From Acanthosepion esculentum (taxonomy: Eukaryota; Mollusca; Cephalopoda; Sepiida; Sepiidae): a stretch of 64,000 bases of DNA. Position numbers and translations under genes: made by a program. The DNA lies in assembly GCA_964036315.1 (NCBI GenBank), contig OZ038488.1, positions 65,334,409 to 65,398,408 on the forward strand. The letters are read 5' to 3'. Positions 63,931 to 64,000 of the stretch are shown here, one piece after another. The notes beneath the pieces were generated by a model. It had not been told where the DNA came from and ran no database searches. It saw only the letters and a list, made by a program, of their open reading frames with translations. Every line of letters starts with the position of its first letter. Within the stretch, counting starts at the first letter, position 1.

Positions 63931-64000
63931 TACAATACCCTGGCATTCTATTGAACTTTTAATTTGTTGAACCATGCTTGTTTATTTATTTAATAATTAG

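Overview
This is a repeat-dominated stretch of an animal nuclear genome. Base composition is AT-rich, long (TA)n, (CA)n and (GA)n microsatellites are dense, and decayed eukaryotic transposons lie almost edge to edge. I found no host protein-coding exon that I can defend. The repeat set (tRNA-derived SINEs with the 'gtgtaatggatag' head, the 'tggcacaaggcca' SINE, jockey-like LINEs, mariner/Tc1 elements, Penelope-like elements) is what I associate with cephalopod molluscs, probably an octopod. That assignment is from memory of these families and would need a database search.

Layout. 1-2.5 kb: LINE fragments and a 1,288-bp mariner with TIRs and TA duplication. 3.3-4.3 kb: tandem array of a ~230-bp hairpin-rich unit. 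4.5-9.5 kb: 5S-derived and tRNA-derived SINE pieces, LINEs, a Penelope-like GIY-YIG fragment, and a second mariner carrying a 340-bp insertion. 9.6-16.9 kb: microsatellites, a Penelope-like fragment, a CpG-rich LINE end with a C2H2 zinc finger, and a solo LTR inserted in the 5S part of a SINE. That LTR carries the same hairpin module as the tandem array. 16.9-24 kb: a DD37D mariner relic, SINEs, a Tc1-like relic, an RTE-like LINE. 24-36 kb: LINEs, (TA)n tracts, several near-perfect palindromes (foldback elements), hammerhead-like motifs, a 388-bp Tc1 MITE. 36-49 kb: an inverted LINE pair, minisatellites, a 1.8-kb polypurine tract, SINE-in-LINE nesting. 49-52.3 kb: the longest LINE, jockey-like with endonuclease and YADD reverse transcriptase remnants, split by an insert containing a tRNA-Asn-like sequence. 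52-64 kb: more LINE copies, a complete 5S+tRNA composite SINE, a rearranged LINE, and a 24-bp perfect hairpin.

Nothing here looks autonomous now: every transposase and reverse transcriptase seen is frameshifted, interrupted or truncated. The most interesting material is RNA-structural: the hairpin module shared by array and solo LTR (with a compensatory base change), hammerhead-like motifs including copies with a linked C3-to-U and G8-to-A change, the 5S/tRNA composite SINE, and a foldback family sitting at (TA)n tracts. Copies of the same LINE families also appear clearly CpG-richer left of about 24 kb than right of about 26 kb.

LINE family letters (A to F) are my own labels for this window. 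All boundaries of decayed copies are approximate to about 10-50 bp unless TIRs or target duplications are stated.
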